Positions 1 through 8,772 of a DNA stretch of 36,736 nucleotides are shown here, one piece after another. Made by a program: the position numbers and the translations under genes. The notes beneath the pieces were generated by a model, which searched no databases, had not been told where the DNA came from, and worked only from the letters and a program-made list of their open reading frames with translations. Numbering within the stretch: position 1 is the stretch's first letter; each line of letters opens with the position of its first letter. The stretch is from ZC4RG30 sp965652645 (lineage in GTDB: Bacteria > Pseudomonadota > Gammaproteobacteria > Steroidobacterales > Steroidobacteraceae): assembly GCA_965652645.1 (NCBI GenBank), contig CBFGXE010000029.1:1-36736 (forward strand), written 5' to 3'.

Positions 1-104
1 TGGGCCTTCAGCAGGTGCTCGACCTTGCGGTGCGCGACCACGCCACCACCGACGACCACCGCGAGACGGTCGCGAAGGTCGAGGAAGATCGGCAGGTAGT
101 CCAT
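1..104 (-). CDS. cysG: Siroheme synthase CysG, N-terminal fragment (cut by window edge)
   Basis: Only the first 34 codons are in the window; the gene continues past base 1. The N-terminus reads MDYLPIFLDLRDR followed by a glycine-rich VVGGGVVAHRKVEHLL stretch. This is the Rossmann NAD-binding start of the CysG/Met8 precorrin-2 dehydrogenase-ferrochelatase domain. The family makes siroheme, the cofactor of the sulfite reductase CysI, which is encoded at 11275-12924. The start codon lies 13 nt after the cysH stop on the same strand, so cysH-cysG is very probably one transcript. Whether the C-terminal methyltransferase half is present cannot be seen here. Confidence 0.85.
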   Translation of the reverse strand, partial: MDYLPIFLDLRDRLAVVVGGGVVAHRKVEHLLKA

Positions 105-117
105 GCCGCGCCCGGAT

Positions 118-846
118 TCAGGCCGCAGGCTTGGAGCGGATGCGCGGGTGCAGCCCGCACTCCTTCGAGTCGCTGTTCTCCCACCACCACCGGCCGGCGC
201 GGCTGTCCTCGCCCGGCTCCACCGCTCGCGTGCAGGGCGCGCAGCCGATGCTGGGGAAACCCTTGTCGTGCAGCGGGTTGTAGGGCAGCCGGCGCGACTT
301 GATGTAGTGCCAGACCTCCTCGTGGGTCCAGTCGAGGATGGGGCTGATCTTGGCGATGCCGCCGTTGGCCTCGTCCTTCTCCACCGGCTGCGCCAGCGCA
401 CGCGTGCTGGACTGCTCGCGCCGCACGCCGGTGACCCAGGCGCCGGCGCCGGCGATGGCGCGGCGGAAGGGTTCGATCTTGCGCACGTGGCAGCAGCCCT
501 GGCGCGCCTCGATGCTGTTGTAGAAACCGTTGATGCCGTTCCCGGCAACCCAGGCCTCAAGGGCCGCCGGATCCGGATAGACCACCTTCAGGCGCTTGTT
601 GTAGCGGCGCTCCAGGCGCTCGATGAGGTTCAGCGTCTCCTCATGCAGCCGGCCGGTGTCCAGCGTGAAGATCTCGATCTCCGGCACATGCGTCCAGATC
701 AGGTCGGTGAGCACGATGGACTCGACGCCCAGGCTGCTGGAATACACCACCCGCCCGTAATCGCGCACGGCAGCCCTGAGCTGGGCAATCGTGGCTTCGA
801 CCTTGGTGGCAATGCTGGCTTCCAGCTGCTGGGCATCGGTAGGCAT
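118..846 (-). CDS. cysH: Assimilatory APS reductase (CysH family, [4Fe-4S] type)
   Basis: This enzyme reduces adenylyl sulfate to sulfite in cytoplasmic sulfate assimilation. The 242-aa protein has the PP-loop-like motif SSSLGVES (about 36-43), the CC pair (118-119), CAPC (202-205) and the catalytic KECGLH (Cys230). The CC plus CxxC set binds a [4Fe-4S] cluster and marks APS-type rather than PAPS-type enzymes. I chose the ATG at 846 because GGGGAG precedes it. An in-frame ATG at 873 would add nine residues, has no visible Shine-Dalgarno, and remains possible. The gene is followed directly by cysG and diverges from hemB. Its upstream region carries a palindrome and a decamer shared with cysI. 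Confidence 0.95.
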   Translation of the reverse strand: MPTDAQQLEASIATKVEATIAQLRAAVRDYGRVVYSSSLGVESIVLTDLIWTHVPEIEIFTLDTGRLHEETLNLIERLERRYNKRLKVVYPDPAALEAWVAGNGINGFYNSIEARQGCCHVRKIEPFRRAIAGAGAWVTGVRREQSSTRALAQPVEKDEANGGIAKISPILDWTHEEVWHYIKSRRLPYNPLHDKGFPSIGCAPCTRAVEPGEDSRAGRWWWENSDSKECGLHPRIRSKPAA

Positions 847-903
847 GGGACGCATTCTCCCCACCCGGTTCATAACATTGGACTATCACGGCACCGCCTC
901 ACG

Positions 904-923
904 CATAAGAGGCGTTATTTATG
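904..923. promoter_or_regulatory. Perfect CATAA-N10-TTATG inverted repeat in the cysH/hemB divergent region
   Basis: The arms CATAA (904-908) and TTATG (919-923) are perfect inverted copies with a 10-nt spacer, which is a plausible dimer operator. Read toward cysH it contains AAATAACGCC (920-911), which also occurs upstream of cysI in the same orientation. It lies 58 nt before the chosen cysH start and 67 nt before hemB. A sulfur regulator of the LysR type (CysB/Cbl-like) is an obvious candidate, but that identity is inference. Confidence 0.4.
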
Positions 924-989
924 GCAGGATGCTGGCCGTACCGCGGCGTGATGCCGCACTGCAACATCGCGCCCGCACCTGGAAACGCC

Positions 990-1964
<975 letters not shown>

Positions 1965-1967
1965 GAA

Positions 1968-3230
1968 ATGGGTTATTCGGATTCCCTGATCGAACGCGCG
2001 CGGCGCGTTTCCCCGGGTGGCGTGCATTCGCCGGTACGTGCGTTCAAGGGCGTGGGCGGCACGCCGCGCTTCATGGTGGGCGGCACCGGCGCGATGATCC
2101 GCGACGTGGACGGCCGCGACCTGGTCGACTTCTGCATGGCCTTCGGGCCGCTGATCCTGGGCCACAACAACCAGCCGGTGCAGCAGGCGGCCATCGAGGC
2201 CATCCGCCGCGGCTGGAGCCTGGGCACGGCCGAGCCGTATTCGCTGAAGCTGGCGGAATTCATCACCCAGCGCATTCCGTGGGTCCAGAGCATCCGCTTC
2301 GTGAACTCGGGCACCGAGGCCGTGATGTCGGCGCTGCGCGTGGCGCGCGGTGCGACGAAGCGCGAAGTCATCCTCAAGTTCGACGGCTGCTATCACGGCC
2401 ATGCCGATGCCATGCTCATCCGCTCGGGCTCGGGACTGGCGGAGGCCACCGAGCCGGACAGCGCGGGCCTCAACCGCGGCGTGCTCGACGGCACGCTGGT
2501 GGCGCAGCTCGACGACGAGGCCGGGCTCGACGCCGTGTTCGCGAAGCATGGCCACGAGATCGCCGCGGCCATCATCGAGCCGCTGCCGGCCAACTACGGC
2601 CTGCTGCCGCAGCGACCGGAATTCCTGCGCCACCTGGAGAAGCTCTGCCGCAGGCACGGCGCGCTGCTCATCTTCGATGAAGTGATCAGCGGCTTCCGCC
2701 TGGGGTTCGGCGGCTTTGCCGGCGTGCATGGCTTCGAGCCGGACCTGGTCACCTACGGCAAGGTCATCGGCGGCGGTTTCCCCGTGGGCGCCTACGGCGG
2801 CAAGCGCGAATACATGGAACTGGTGGCGCCGGTGGGCCCGGTGTACCAGGCCGGCACGCTGTCGGCGAACCCGGTGGCCATGTGCGCCGGCTTCGCCACG
2901 CTGGAACAGCTGGCCGACGGCAATGTGTACCGGGAGCTGGAGTCCCTGGGGCAATACCTCGACGAGCAGGTCGGTGCCATCCCGGGTATCACCGTGCAGC
3001 GCGTGGGCTCGCTGTTCTGGCCCATCCTGGCCGACAAGGCCGGGCCGATCCGCGGCCTGTCGTCGCTGAAGGCCACGCCCGCGAAACCCTTCGGGCCGGT
3101 GTTCCACAAACTGCTGGATGCGGGCATCTACCTTGCGCCCAGCGCCTTCGAGGTCGGTTTCCTGTCCGCCGCGCACGGCCGTGACCACGTGGAGACGCTG
3201 GCGCGCGAGCTGCGTGCCGCCCTGGCCTGA
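1968..3230 (+). CDS. hemL: Glutamate-1-semialdehyde 2,1-aminomutase
   Basis: HemL converts glutamate-1-semialdehyde to 5-aminolevulinate, the substrate of the upstream HemB, by a PLP-dependent transamination. The 420-aa protein opens with SLIERARRVSPGGVHSPVRAF, typical of the family. It carries FVNSGTEAVMSALR near 110, CYHGHAD near 140, IFDEVISGFR near 235 and the PLP lysine in TYGKVIGGGFPVGAYGG (Lys265, the same number as in well-studied homologues). Its presence shows that this organism uses the C5 (glutamyl-tRNA) route to heme. It starts 3 nt after hemB. A strong hairpin lies just downstream (3244-3287). Confidence 0.97.
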   Translation: MGYSDSLIERARRVSPGGVHSPVRAFKGVGGTPRFMVGGTGAMIRDVDGRDLVDFCMAFGPLILGHNNQPVQQAAIEAIRRGWSLGTAEPYSLKLAEFITQRIPWVQSIRFVNSGTEAVMSALRVARGATKREVILKFDGCYHGHADAMLIRSGSGLAEATEPDSAGLNRGVLDGTLVAQLDDEAGLDAVFAKHGHEIAAAIIEPLPANYGLLPQRPEFLRHLEKLCRRHGALLIFDEVISGFRLGFGGFAGVHGFEPDLVTYGKVIGGGFPVGAYGGKREYMELVAPVGPVYQAGTLSANPVAMCAGFATLEQLADGNVYRELESLGQYLDEQVGAIPGITVQRVGSLFWPILADKAGPIRGLSSLKATPAKPFGPVFHKLLDAGIYLAPSAFEVGFLSAAHGRDHVETLARELRAALA

Positions 3231-3243
3231 GGGGCGCGAAGGC

Positions 3244-3287
3244 GCAATGGGCGTCACGCGGTGGCTTTCCGCGTGGCGCGCCATTGC
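3244..3287 (+). terminator. Long GC-rich hairpin after hemL, no T-tract
   Basis: GCAATGG (3244-3250) pairs with CCATTGC (3281-3287). After a one-base bulge, 11 more pairs form around the loop tggcttt (3262-3268). The hairpin starts 13 nt after the hemL stop and ends about 50 nt before the TRAP gene. No T-run follows, so it may be a Rho-associated stop, a 3'-end stabiliser, or a leader element of the next transcript rather than an intrinsic terminator. Confidence 0.45.
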
Positions 3288-3340
3288 CGACTGCCGCACA
3301 ATACCCCCTGATCGAATCGCAAGCGGACGGGGGTCCCACC

Positions 3341-4348
3341 TTGAGACTGTTCCTGGCCCTGCCGGCGTTGCTGGCACTGGTGCTGGCCAGCGGCTGTGCC
3401 GAACGTGAAGCCGGCGCCGGCCTCAGGCGCGTGACGCTGGCCACCGGACCCACCGGCACGCAGTACCACCAGATCGGCACCGCCCTCAGCACCGTCATCG
3501 AGCGGGAGCTGGACAAGGCCTCCACGGCCCGCCCCCATACCGGCTCCTCGCTGTACATCCCGCAGATGCATCGCGGCGAGCTGCCATTCGGCCTCAACAA
3601 TTCAACCGATACCGCCGCAGCCTATCGCGGGCAGCTGGTGTATTCGCGGCCACTGGACAACCTGCGCGCGGTGATGCTGGTGGCACGCTCGCCGCTGCAG
3701 TATTTCGTGCGCGGGGATTCCGGCATCCACAGCATGGCCGACCTGCGCGGCAAGCCCGTGGTGACCAGCTTCCGCGCCAACGTGCCCTTCGACATCATCA
3801 ATGCCGCCGCGCTGGCCACGGCGGACCTCACGCTGGACGACGTCACGCCCGTCACGGTGGCCGGCGTGCCCGACGCCATCCGCGCACTGGTGGAGGGACG
3901 CGTGGCCTCGGCCAGCACCTTGCTGGGCATCCCGGCCTTCCGCGAGGCCAATGCCACCGTGCCCGGCGGGCTGCGCATCCTGCCGTTGGGTCCCAACGAG
4001 GAAGCACTCACGTCGATGCCGGGATTCGATGCCATCGAAGTGCAGCCGGGCCCGGCGTCACCTGGCATTTCGGAACCCACGCGCGTGGCGCGCATGGATG
4101 TCTACCTGAATTCCAGCGTGCTGGTGAGCAATGATGACGTCTACCAGGTTGTCTCGACCATCCACCGCCACTGGGCAGAACTGCAGGAATCGCTGCCGGC
4201 GTTCCGCAGCGTGGCTGCCGGGGACATCGTGCCGGTGAACATCGGCCATCCCTGGCATGAAGGCGCAATCCGGTACTTCCGAGAGGCGGGCCTGTGGACC
4301 CAGGCGCATGAAGCGCGCCAGCGGGCCTTGCTGGGGGGCGGACCATGA
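3341..4348 (+). CDS. TAXI-family TRAP transporter solute-binding lipoprotein
   Basis: This is the periplasmic solute receptor of a TRAP transporter of the TAXI class. I chose the TTG at 3341 because it gives a clean lipoprotein signal, MRLFLALPALLALVLASGC, with the lipobox cysteine at 19. An upstream in-frame TTG at 3284 would bury that signal. The mature protein begins VTLATGPTGTQYHQIGTAL, the typical TAXI opening (GxxGGTYY-like), and continues with an IHSMADLRGKPV segment near 130 that is common in the family. It is 335 aa, within the family range. Its stop overlaps the permease start (ATGA, 4345-4348), showing translational coupling. The substrate cannot be deduced; TAXI systems are often assigned to C4-dicarboxylates or glutamate-like solutes. 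Confidence 0.88.
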   Translation: MRLFLALPALLALVLASGCAEREAGAGLRRVTLATGPTGTQYHQIGTALSTVIERELDKASTARPHTGSSLYIPQMHRGELPFGLNNSTDTAAAYRGQLVYSRPLDNLRAVMLVARSPLQYFVRGDSGIHSMADLRGKPVVTSFRANVPFDIINAAALATADLTLDDVTPVTVAGVPDAIRALVEGRVASASTLLGIPAFREANATVPGGLRILPLGPNEEALTSMPGFDAIEVQPGPASPGISEPTRVARMDVYLNSSVLVSNDDVYQVVSTIHRHWAELQESLPAFRSVAAGDIVPVNIGHPWHEGAIRYFREAGLWTQAHEARQRALLGGGP

Positions 4349-6297
4349 GCGAGGTGGTGGACAAGGCGCTCGACGAGGAGCAGAACCCGGTCAAGGTGGG
4401 TTCGAAGCCGCTGACCATCCTCTACCGTGCCTACACATTCGTGCTGCTGGTGGGCGGACTGTTGTGGGCGCTGGACGTGCCGTCGCGGCTGGGCATGGTG
4501 CTGATCGAACCGGAGTGGCTGGGTCCCTACCTCGGCGTGGCCACCGCTGCGGCGCTGCTGCGCTGGCCCTACGGCGGCGGCGAGGCGCGCACCCGGGATG
4601 CGCTGCTGGGCTTCGCCGCCATCGGCTGCTGGCTGTGGCTGGCCATCAACTACGCATCCTGGATGTTCGACATCGACGGCTACACGCTGGGCAAGTTCAT
4701 CCCCGGCGCCCTGGGCATCGCGCTGATGGTGGAAGGCGTGCGCAAGTCCTGCGGCACCGCCATCGCGGTGCTGCTGCTGGTCATGTTCGCCTATGCACTG
4801 CTGGGCTACCTGCTGCCGCGCCCGATGCAGGCCGATGACATCTCCCCCGAGTTGCTGGTGATGTACCTCTATTCGGACACCAGCGCGATTCCCGGCCAGG
4901 TGCTGGGCATCATCGCCTCGGTGGTGCTGGCCTTCGTGGTGTTCGGCAAGCTGATGGAGGTGAGCGGCGCGACGCGTTTCTTCACCGACACCGCGATGGC
5001 GCTGATGGGCCGTCGCCGCGGCGGCCCGGCCAAGATCGCCGTGGTGGCCTCCGGCATGATGGGCAGCATCACCGGCTCGCCGGTGAGCAACATCATGTCC
5101 ACCGGGGTGGTGACCATCCCGATGATGAAGCGCATGGGCTTTTCGGCCGAAGAGTCCGCCGCGGTCGAAGCCACGGCCTCCACCGGTGGCGTGCTGGCGC
5201 CACCGGTGATGGGCGCCGCCGCCTTCCTGATGGCCGAGTTCCTGAACGTGGATTACGGCGCCGTGGCGCTGGCTGCCGCCCTGCCGGCCTTCTTGTACTT
5301 CCTCTGCCTTTACATGCAGGTGGATGCCGTGGCCGCACGCAAGGGCCTGTCGGGCCTGCCACGCGCGGAGCTGCCCCTCCTGGGCGCGGCAGTGCGCGCC
5401 GGCTGGATCTTCGTGCTGCCGATGGCACTGCTCATCTACCTGCTGTTCTTCGAAGGACTGGGCGCGCAGTACGCCGCCATCGCCGCCTCGCTGGCGCTGC
5501 TGGCACTGTGCCTGCTGCGCGGCCGGTTGCGCACCCGCGGGGAATGGGCCGAGTTCGTGTTCGGCAGCGGCAGCATCCTGATTCCACTGGTGCTGGTGGC
5601 CGGCGCAGCCGGCGTCGTCGTGGGCGTGATGAACCTGACGGGACTGGGCCAGTCGCTGTCGGTGGTGCTGGTGCAGATCGGGACGGACTGGGGCCTGCTG
5701 GCCATGCTGGCGATCACCGCGCTGCTGTGCATCGTGCTCGGCCTCGGCATGCCGACAACCGCCATCTACGTATTGCTGGCAGCCATCATCGCGCCGGCAC
5801 TGGTGAAGATGGGCGTGACGCCGATGGGTGCGCACCTGTTCATCCTCTATTTCGGCGTGCTGTCCTTCCTCACCCCGCCGGTGGCGGTGTCTTCCTACGT
5901 GGCAGCGGGCATCGCCAATGCCGACATGTGGCGCACCGGCTGGCTGGGCATGCGCATGTCCATCATGGCCTCGCTGCTGCCCTTCCTCTGGGCCTACAAC
6001 CCGGCGCTGCTGATGCAGGGTTCGTGGCTGTCAATCCTCACCGTATGCTGCACGATACTGAGCGCCATACTGCTGATCGCGCGCGGCGTGGCAGTGATCC
6101 GCGGTACACAAGCCGCGTTCTGGGCACAGGTGCTGGTGCTCACCTTCGTCGTCCTGGCAGTCGGCACCAGCACGCTGTGGCTGAAGCAGCAGCCGGCGCT
6201 GGCGCTGGGGGTCGCGGCCGCGGGCTTTGCCTTCCACGCGCTGATGCCGGCGCTGGCGCGACGCGTCGGCACCACCCGGCCCGCAACACAGGCATAG
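4345..6297 (+). CDS. TRAP transporter permease, 4TM/12TM fusion (DctQM-type)
   Basis: The 650-aa protein is hydrophobic throughout and has the length of fused TRAP permeases, in which the small (DctQ) and large (DctM) subunits are one chain. These proteins partner TAXI receptors like the one encoded just upstream. The N-terminal part (about 25-150) has around four membrane segments. The long C-terminal part contains SITGSPVSNIMSTGVV near 240, TASTGGVLAPPVMGAAAF near 275, and the conserved GLGMPTTAIYVLLAAIIAPAL near 470. It uses the sodium or proton gradient to import organic acids with the receptor. The gene overlaps its partner by 4 nt. No regulator is adjacent. Confidence 0.93.
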   Translation: MSEVVDKALDEEQNPVKVGSKPLTILYRAYTFVLLVGGLLWALDVPSRLGMVLIEPEWLGPYLGVATAAALLRWPYGGGEARTRDALLGFAAIGCWLWLAINYASWMFDIDGYTLGKFIPGALGIALMVEGVRKSCGTAIAVLLLVMFAYALLGYLLPRPMQADDISPELLVMYLYSDTSAIPGQVLGIIASVVLAFVVFGKLMEVSGATRFFTDTAMALMGRRRGGPAKIAVVASGMMGSITGSPVSNIMSTGVVTIPMMKRMGFSAEESAAVEATASTGGVLAPPVMGAAAFLMAEFLNVDYGAVALAAALPAFLYFLCLYMQVDAVAARKGLSGLPRAELPLLGAAVRAGWIFVLPMALLIYLLFFEGLGAQYAAIAASLALLALCLLRGRLRTRGEWAEFVFGSGSILIPLVLVAGAAGVVVGVMNLTGLGQSLSVVLVQIGTDWGLLAMLAITALLCIVLGLGMPTTAIYVLLAAIIAPALVKMGVTPMGAHLFILYFGVLSFLTPPVAVSSYVAAGIANADMWRTGWLGMRMSIMASLLPFLWAYNPALLMQGSWLSILTVCCTILSAILLIARGVAVIRGTQAAFWAQVLVLTFVVLAVGTSTLWLKQQPALALGVAAAGFAFHALMPALARRVGTTRPATQA

Positions 6298-6344
6298 GGG
6301 AAACCCCTGCCCTGCGAATGCGCGGGGCGGGCCGAGCATCGGCG

Positions 6345-6353
6345 TGTTATAGT
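6345..6353 (+). promoter_or_regulatory. Extended -10 promoter candidate for rhlE (TGtTATAGT)
   Basis: TG, one base, then TATAGT (6348-6353) fits an extended -10 element. It stands out in a GC-rich gap between the TRAP permease and rhlE. A start of transcription near 6360 would leave a leader of about 85 nt rich in CGCG/CCGG inverted segments. No good -35 is visible, which is acceptable for extended -10 promoters. Confidence 0.45.
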
Positions 6354-6443
6354 CGCGCCTGTTCTGCCGGATCGCGACCGGTCTGATTCACGACCGGGTT
6401 CCGGGTTTCGCGAGCTCCGGTGCCCCCCAAACCAAGGGTATCC

Positions 6444-7724
6444 ATGAAATTTTCCGACCTCGGGCTTGCGCCCGGGCTGGTGGCTGCTGTCACCGACAAG
6501 GGTTATTCCACTCCCACTCCCATCCAGCAGGCCGCGATTCCGGCCGTACTCACCGGCCGCGACGTGCTCGCCGGCGCCCAGACGGGCACTGGCAAGACGG
6601 CCAGCTTCGTGCTGCCCATCCTGCAGCGCCTGGATGCGCGCAAGGGCCACACGCCGCGCGCACTGATCCTCACGCCCACGCGCGAACTGGCGGCCCAGGT
6701 GGCCGACAGCGTGCGCGACTACGGAAGAAACACCGACCTCAGGTCGGTGGTGATCTTCGGTGGCGTGAGCGAGCGCCCGCAGATCGAGGCGCTGCGCCGG
6801 GGCTGCGACATCCTCGTCGCCACGCCGGGACGACTGCTGGACCTCGCCGACCAGAAGGCGGTGAACCTCGCGGATGTCTCGGTGTTCGTGCTGGACGAGG
6901 CCGACCGCATGCTCGACATGGGTTTCATCCACGCCATCAAGCGCGTGCGCGCGCTGCTGCCGAAGGAACGGCAGAACCTCTTGTTCTCGGCCACCTACTC
7001 CGAGGACATCCGCCGCCTGGTGCAGAACCTGCTGCGTGACCCGCTCACCATCGAGGTGGCGCCGCCGAACCGCACCGCCGACAAGGTGGAGCAGGTCAGC
7101 TATCGCCTGCCGAAAGAACACAAGCGGCACCTGCTCGCGCACCTGATCAACGAGGGCAACTGGCACCAGGTACTGGTGTTCACGCGCACCAAGCATGGCG
7201 CCAACCGCCTGGCCGAGCACCTCTCGCGTTCCGGAATTCCCGCCGCGCCCATCCATGGCAACAAGAGCCAGAACGCGCGCGTGCGTGCGCTCAATGACTT
7301 CAAGGACAACCGCATCGTGGCGCTGGTGGCCACCGACGTGGCCGCGCGCGGCCTCGACATCAAGGAACTGCCCTACGTGGTCAACTACGAGCTGCCGAAC
7401 GTCCCCGAGGACTACGTGCACCGCATCGGCCGCACGGCCCGCGCCGGTTCCACCGGCCAGGCCATCTCGCTGGTATCCCCTGACGAGGCGCCCTTCCTCA
7501 AGGACATCGTCAAGCTGCTGGGCAGGGACATCCCCAGCCTGCCGCTGCCGGCCTTTGCCGTCAGCGAGCCGGCGCCTCGTCCTGCGCAGGGCCAGGCCCA
7601 GCCGCAGCAGCAGGGTCAGCGGCAGGACCAGCACCGCCACCGCCGCCCGGAGCAGCGCCCCGGCCAGCACCAGCGGTCGCGGAATCGCCCGCAGCAGGGC
7701 CGCTGGACGCCGCGTTCAGCGTGA
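6444..7724 (+). CDS. rhlE: DEAD-box ATP-dependent RNA helicase RhlE
   Basis: This cytoplasmic RNA helicase remodels ribosomal and other RNAs. All core motifs are present in order: Q motif (FSDLGL to PTPIQQ, 3-29), AQTGTGKT (45-52), PTRELAAQ (78-85), TPGRLLD (127-133), DEAD (151-154), SAT (182-184), then VLVFTRTK, ATDVAARGLDI and HRIGRTARAG. I chose the ATG at 6444 (MKFSDLGLAP) because AAGGG precedes it and RhlE proteins begin this way; a GTG at 6420 is less likely. The roughly 50-residue tail is a Q/R/H/P-rich basic region, probably an RNA tether. Its last 164 bp lie antisense to the next gene's 3' end. Confidence 0.95.
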   Translation: MKFSDLGLAPGLVAAVTDKGYSTPTPIQQAAIPAVLTGRDVLAGAQTGTGKTASFVLPILQRLDARKGHTPRALILTPTRELAAQVADSVRDYGRNTDLRSVVIFGGVSERPQIEALRRGCDILVATPGRLLDLADQKAVNLADVSVFVLDEADRMLDMGFIHAIKRVRALLPKERQNLLFSATYSEDIRRLVQNLLRDPLTIEVAPPNRTADKVEQVSYRLPKEHKRHLLAHLINEGNWHQVLVFTRTKHGANRLAEHLSRSGIPAAPIHGNKSQNARVRALNDFKDNRIVALVATDVAARGLDIKELPYVVNYELPNVPEDYVHRIGRTARAGSTGQAISLVSPDEAPFLKDIVKLLGRDIPSLPLPAFAVSEPAPRPAQGQAQPQQQGQRQDQHRHRRPEQRPGQHQRSRNRPQQGRWTPRSA

Positions 7725-8676
7725 AGTACACGCGCTCCTCCCTGGACGCCAGGTAGATCCGCATCTGCTTCAGCAGGTCAGTGCCGATCTCGAAAGGCAC
7801 GATGCCGAAGCAGTTGCTGAAGCTGATCGCGTTGGAACCCCGCGCCGACTGCGCGTAGTCGCAGTCGCGATGGGTGTCGTCGATGACGTGGACCTGCACC
7901 TCGGACAATGACACCTTGCGGGAATTCAGTCCCATCAGGCGCGTGCCGACGATCTGGCCTGGTCCGCTGCCTGCAGCCGGTGGTGTTGCAGAAGCGTCGC
8001 GCCGGAAGCCGAAGAAGCGCTTCGCAATCGCCTCGCTGAGCCGGGTACGCGGGCCCTGCGTGTTGAGGGACGCCTCGATGCGCTTGCCGTCCAGGCCGAC
8101 GGGAAAATAGAGGAGCCCGGAAGGGTCCACGTAAAGGTATTCCGTGGCGTACTGGTCGCTCCAGTACACCTGCCCGCCCTTGCAGCGGGCATGCTGGAAC
8201 AGGTTCATCTTGCCGCGCGCAAGGTCGAGCTCCATGTCCACGGCATTCATGAAGTTCGAGGACAGGGAGCCGATTACCGGACGGCCCTGCACCATGGGCA
8301 GGGGCCGCGCCGGTCCCGGATCCACATAAAGCTTCCAGCCCGCGAAGTTCGCGCCGCCGATGATGAGGCTTTCTACCTTGACCTCCCGGTCGACCTGCTG
8401 GTTGCCCACGGATATCTTGATGTCCGTCCTCACATACCCGGTCTGCAGGCCCAGTTGCGTCACCGCCGCGGGCGCGACCAGGGCCAGTCCGGAGGACATC
8501 TGCAGCGTCATCAGCGCTTCGTGTCCACCGATATTCACGGGCACCAGCACCGGGCCGCCCGGCGGCATGACCAGGTCGGCGGAAGCGTACTGCAGCAGCT
8601 TGCAATCCGCCGCGGCCGCGGGAGCGGCCGCCACCAGCAATACCGCGAGCACCGCGGCGCACATCGTCCTTGTCAT
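7561..8676 (-). CDS. Secreted two-lobed retropepsin-fold protein lacking both catalytic Asp residues
   Basis: The 371-aa protein has a signal peptide (MTRTMCAAVLAVLLVAAAP, cleavage near AAA-DC). It shows the layout of bacterial gag-type aspartyl protease repeats: each lobe has a VNIGG or GKRIEAS strand, an active-site turn, and later a GSLSSNFMNAVDMELD or IGTDLLKQMRIYLA strand that matches the family's G-x-x-x-L-x-x-x-x-x-x-D pattern. Where DTG is expected, lobe 1 reads MSSG (60-63) and lobe 2 reads NTQG (205-208), so neither catalytic aspartate remains. The start at 8676 follows GGGGGGA. The last 50 residues are Gly/Ala/Pro-rich and overlap rhlE antisense. It probably binds peptide or acts structurally in the periplasm; that is inference. 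Confidence 0.7.
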   Translation of the reverse strand: MTRTMCAAVLAVLLVAAAPAAAADCKLLQYASADLVMPPGGPVLVPVNIGGHEALMTLQMSSGLALVAPAAVTQLGLQTGYVRTDIKISVGNQQVDREVKVESLIIGGANFAGWKLYVDPGPARPLPMVQGRPVIGSLSSNFMNAVDMELDLARGKMNLFQHARCKGGQVYWSDQYATEYLYVDPSGLLYFPVGLDGKRIEASLNTQGPRTRLSEAIAKRFFGFRRDASATPPAAGSGPGQIVGTRLMGLNSRKVSLSEVQVHVIDDTHRDCDYAQSARGSNAISFSNCFGIVPFEIGTDLLKQMRIYLASREERVYFTLNAASSGPAAGDSATAGAGRGAAPGGGGGAGPAADPAAAAGPGPAQDEAPAR

Positions 8677-8716
8677 GCGTCCCCCCTTTGCGCCGTTTGC
8701 CGGCATCTTTGCGGGG

Positions 8717-8722
8717 ATTCTA
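8717..8722 (-). promoter_or_regulatory. Possible -10 (TAGAAT) for the retropepsin-like gene
   Basis: TAGAAT on the minus strand lies 40 nt upstream of the start at 8676. TTGACT (8753-8748 on the minus strand) is a good -35 sequence, but the spacer would be 25 nt, far too long, so pairing is doubtful. The same CTAGAAT string precedes ppc. Confidence 0.3.
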
Positions 8723-8737
8723 GCGCTCCGGCCAGCA

Positions 8738-8758
8738 TGGACGAGTCAATCTCGTCCA
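8738..8758 (-). terminator. Perfect 8-bp hairpin after the ABC exporter gene, no T-tract
   Basis: TGGACGAG (8738-8745) and CTCGTCCA (8751-8758) are perfectly complementary around a 5-nt loop. The hairpin lies 14 nt past the exporter stop and before the next minus-strand start. With no U-run it could be a weak terminator, an RNA-stability element, or an operator; its symmetry also suits protein binding. Confidence 0.4.
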
Positions 8759-8772
8759 CGCCGGTACTCACG

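Noticed and set aside
118..846. Annotating CysH as a PAPS reductase.
   Set aside because: The CC and CxxC cluster ligands are present, which marks the APS-reducing class.
8738..8758. Considering the 8-bp perfect stem as an intrinsic terminator with confidence.
   Set aside because: No T-tract follows on either strand, so it is listed only as a hairpin of uncertain role.
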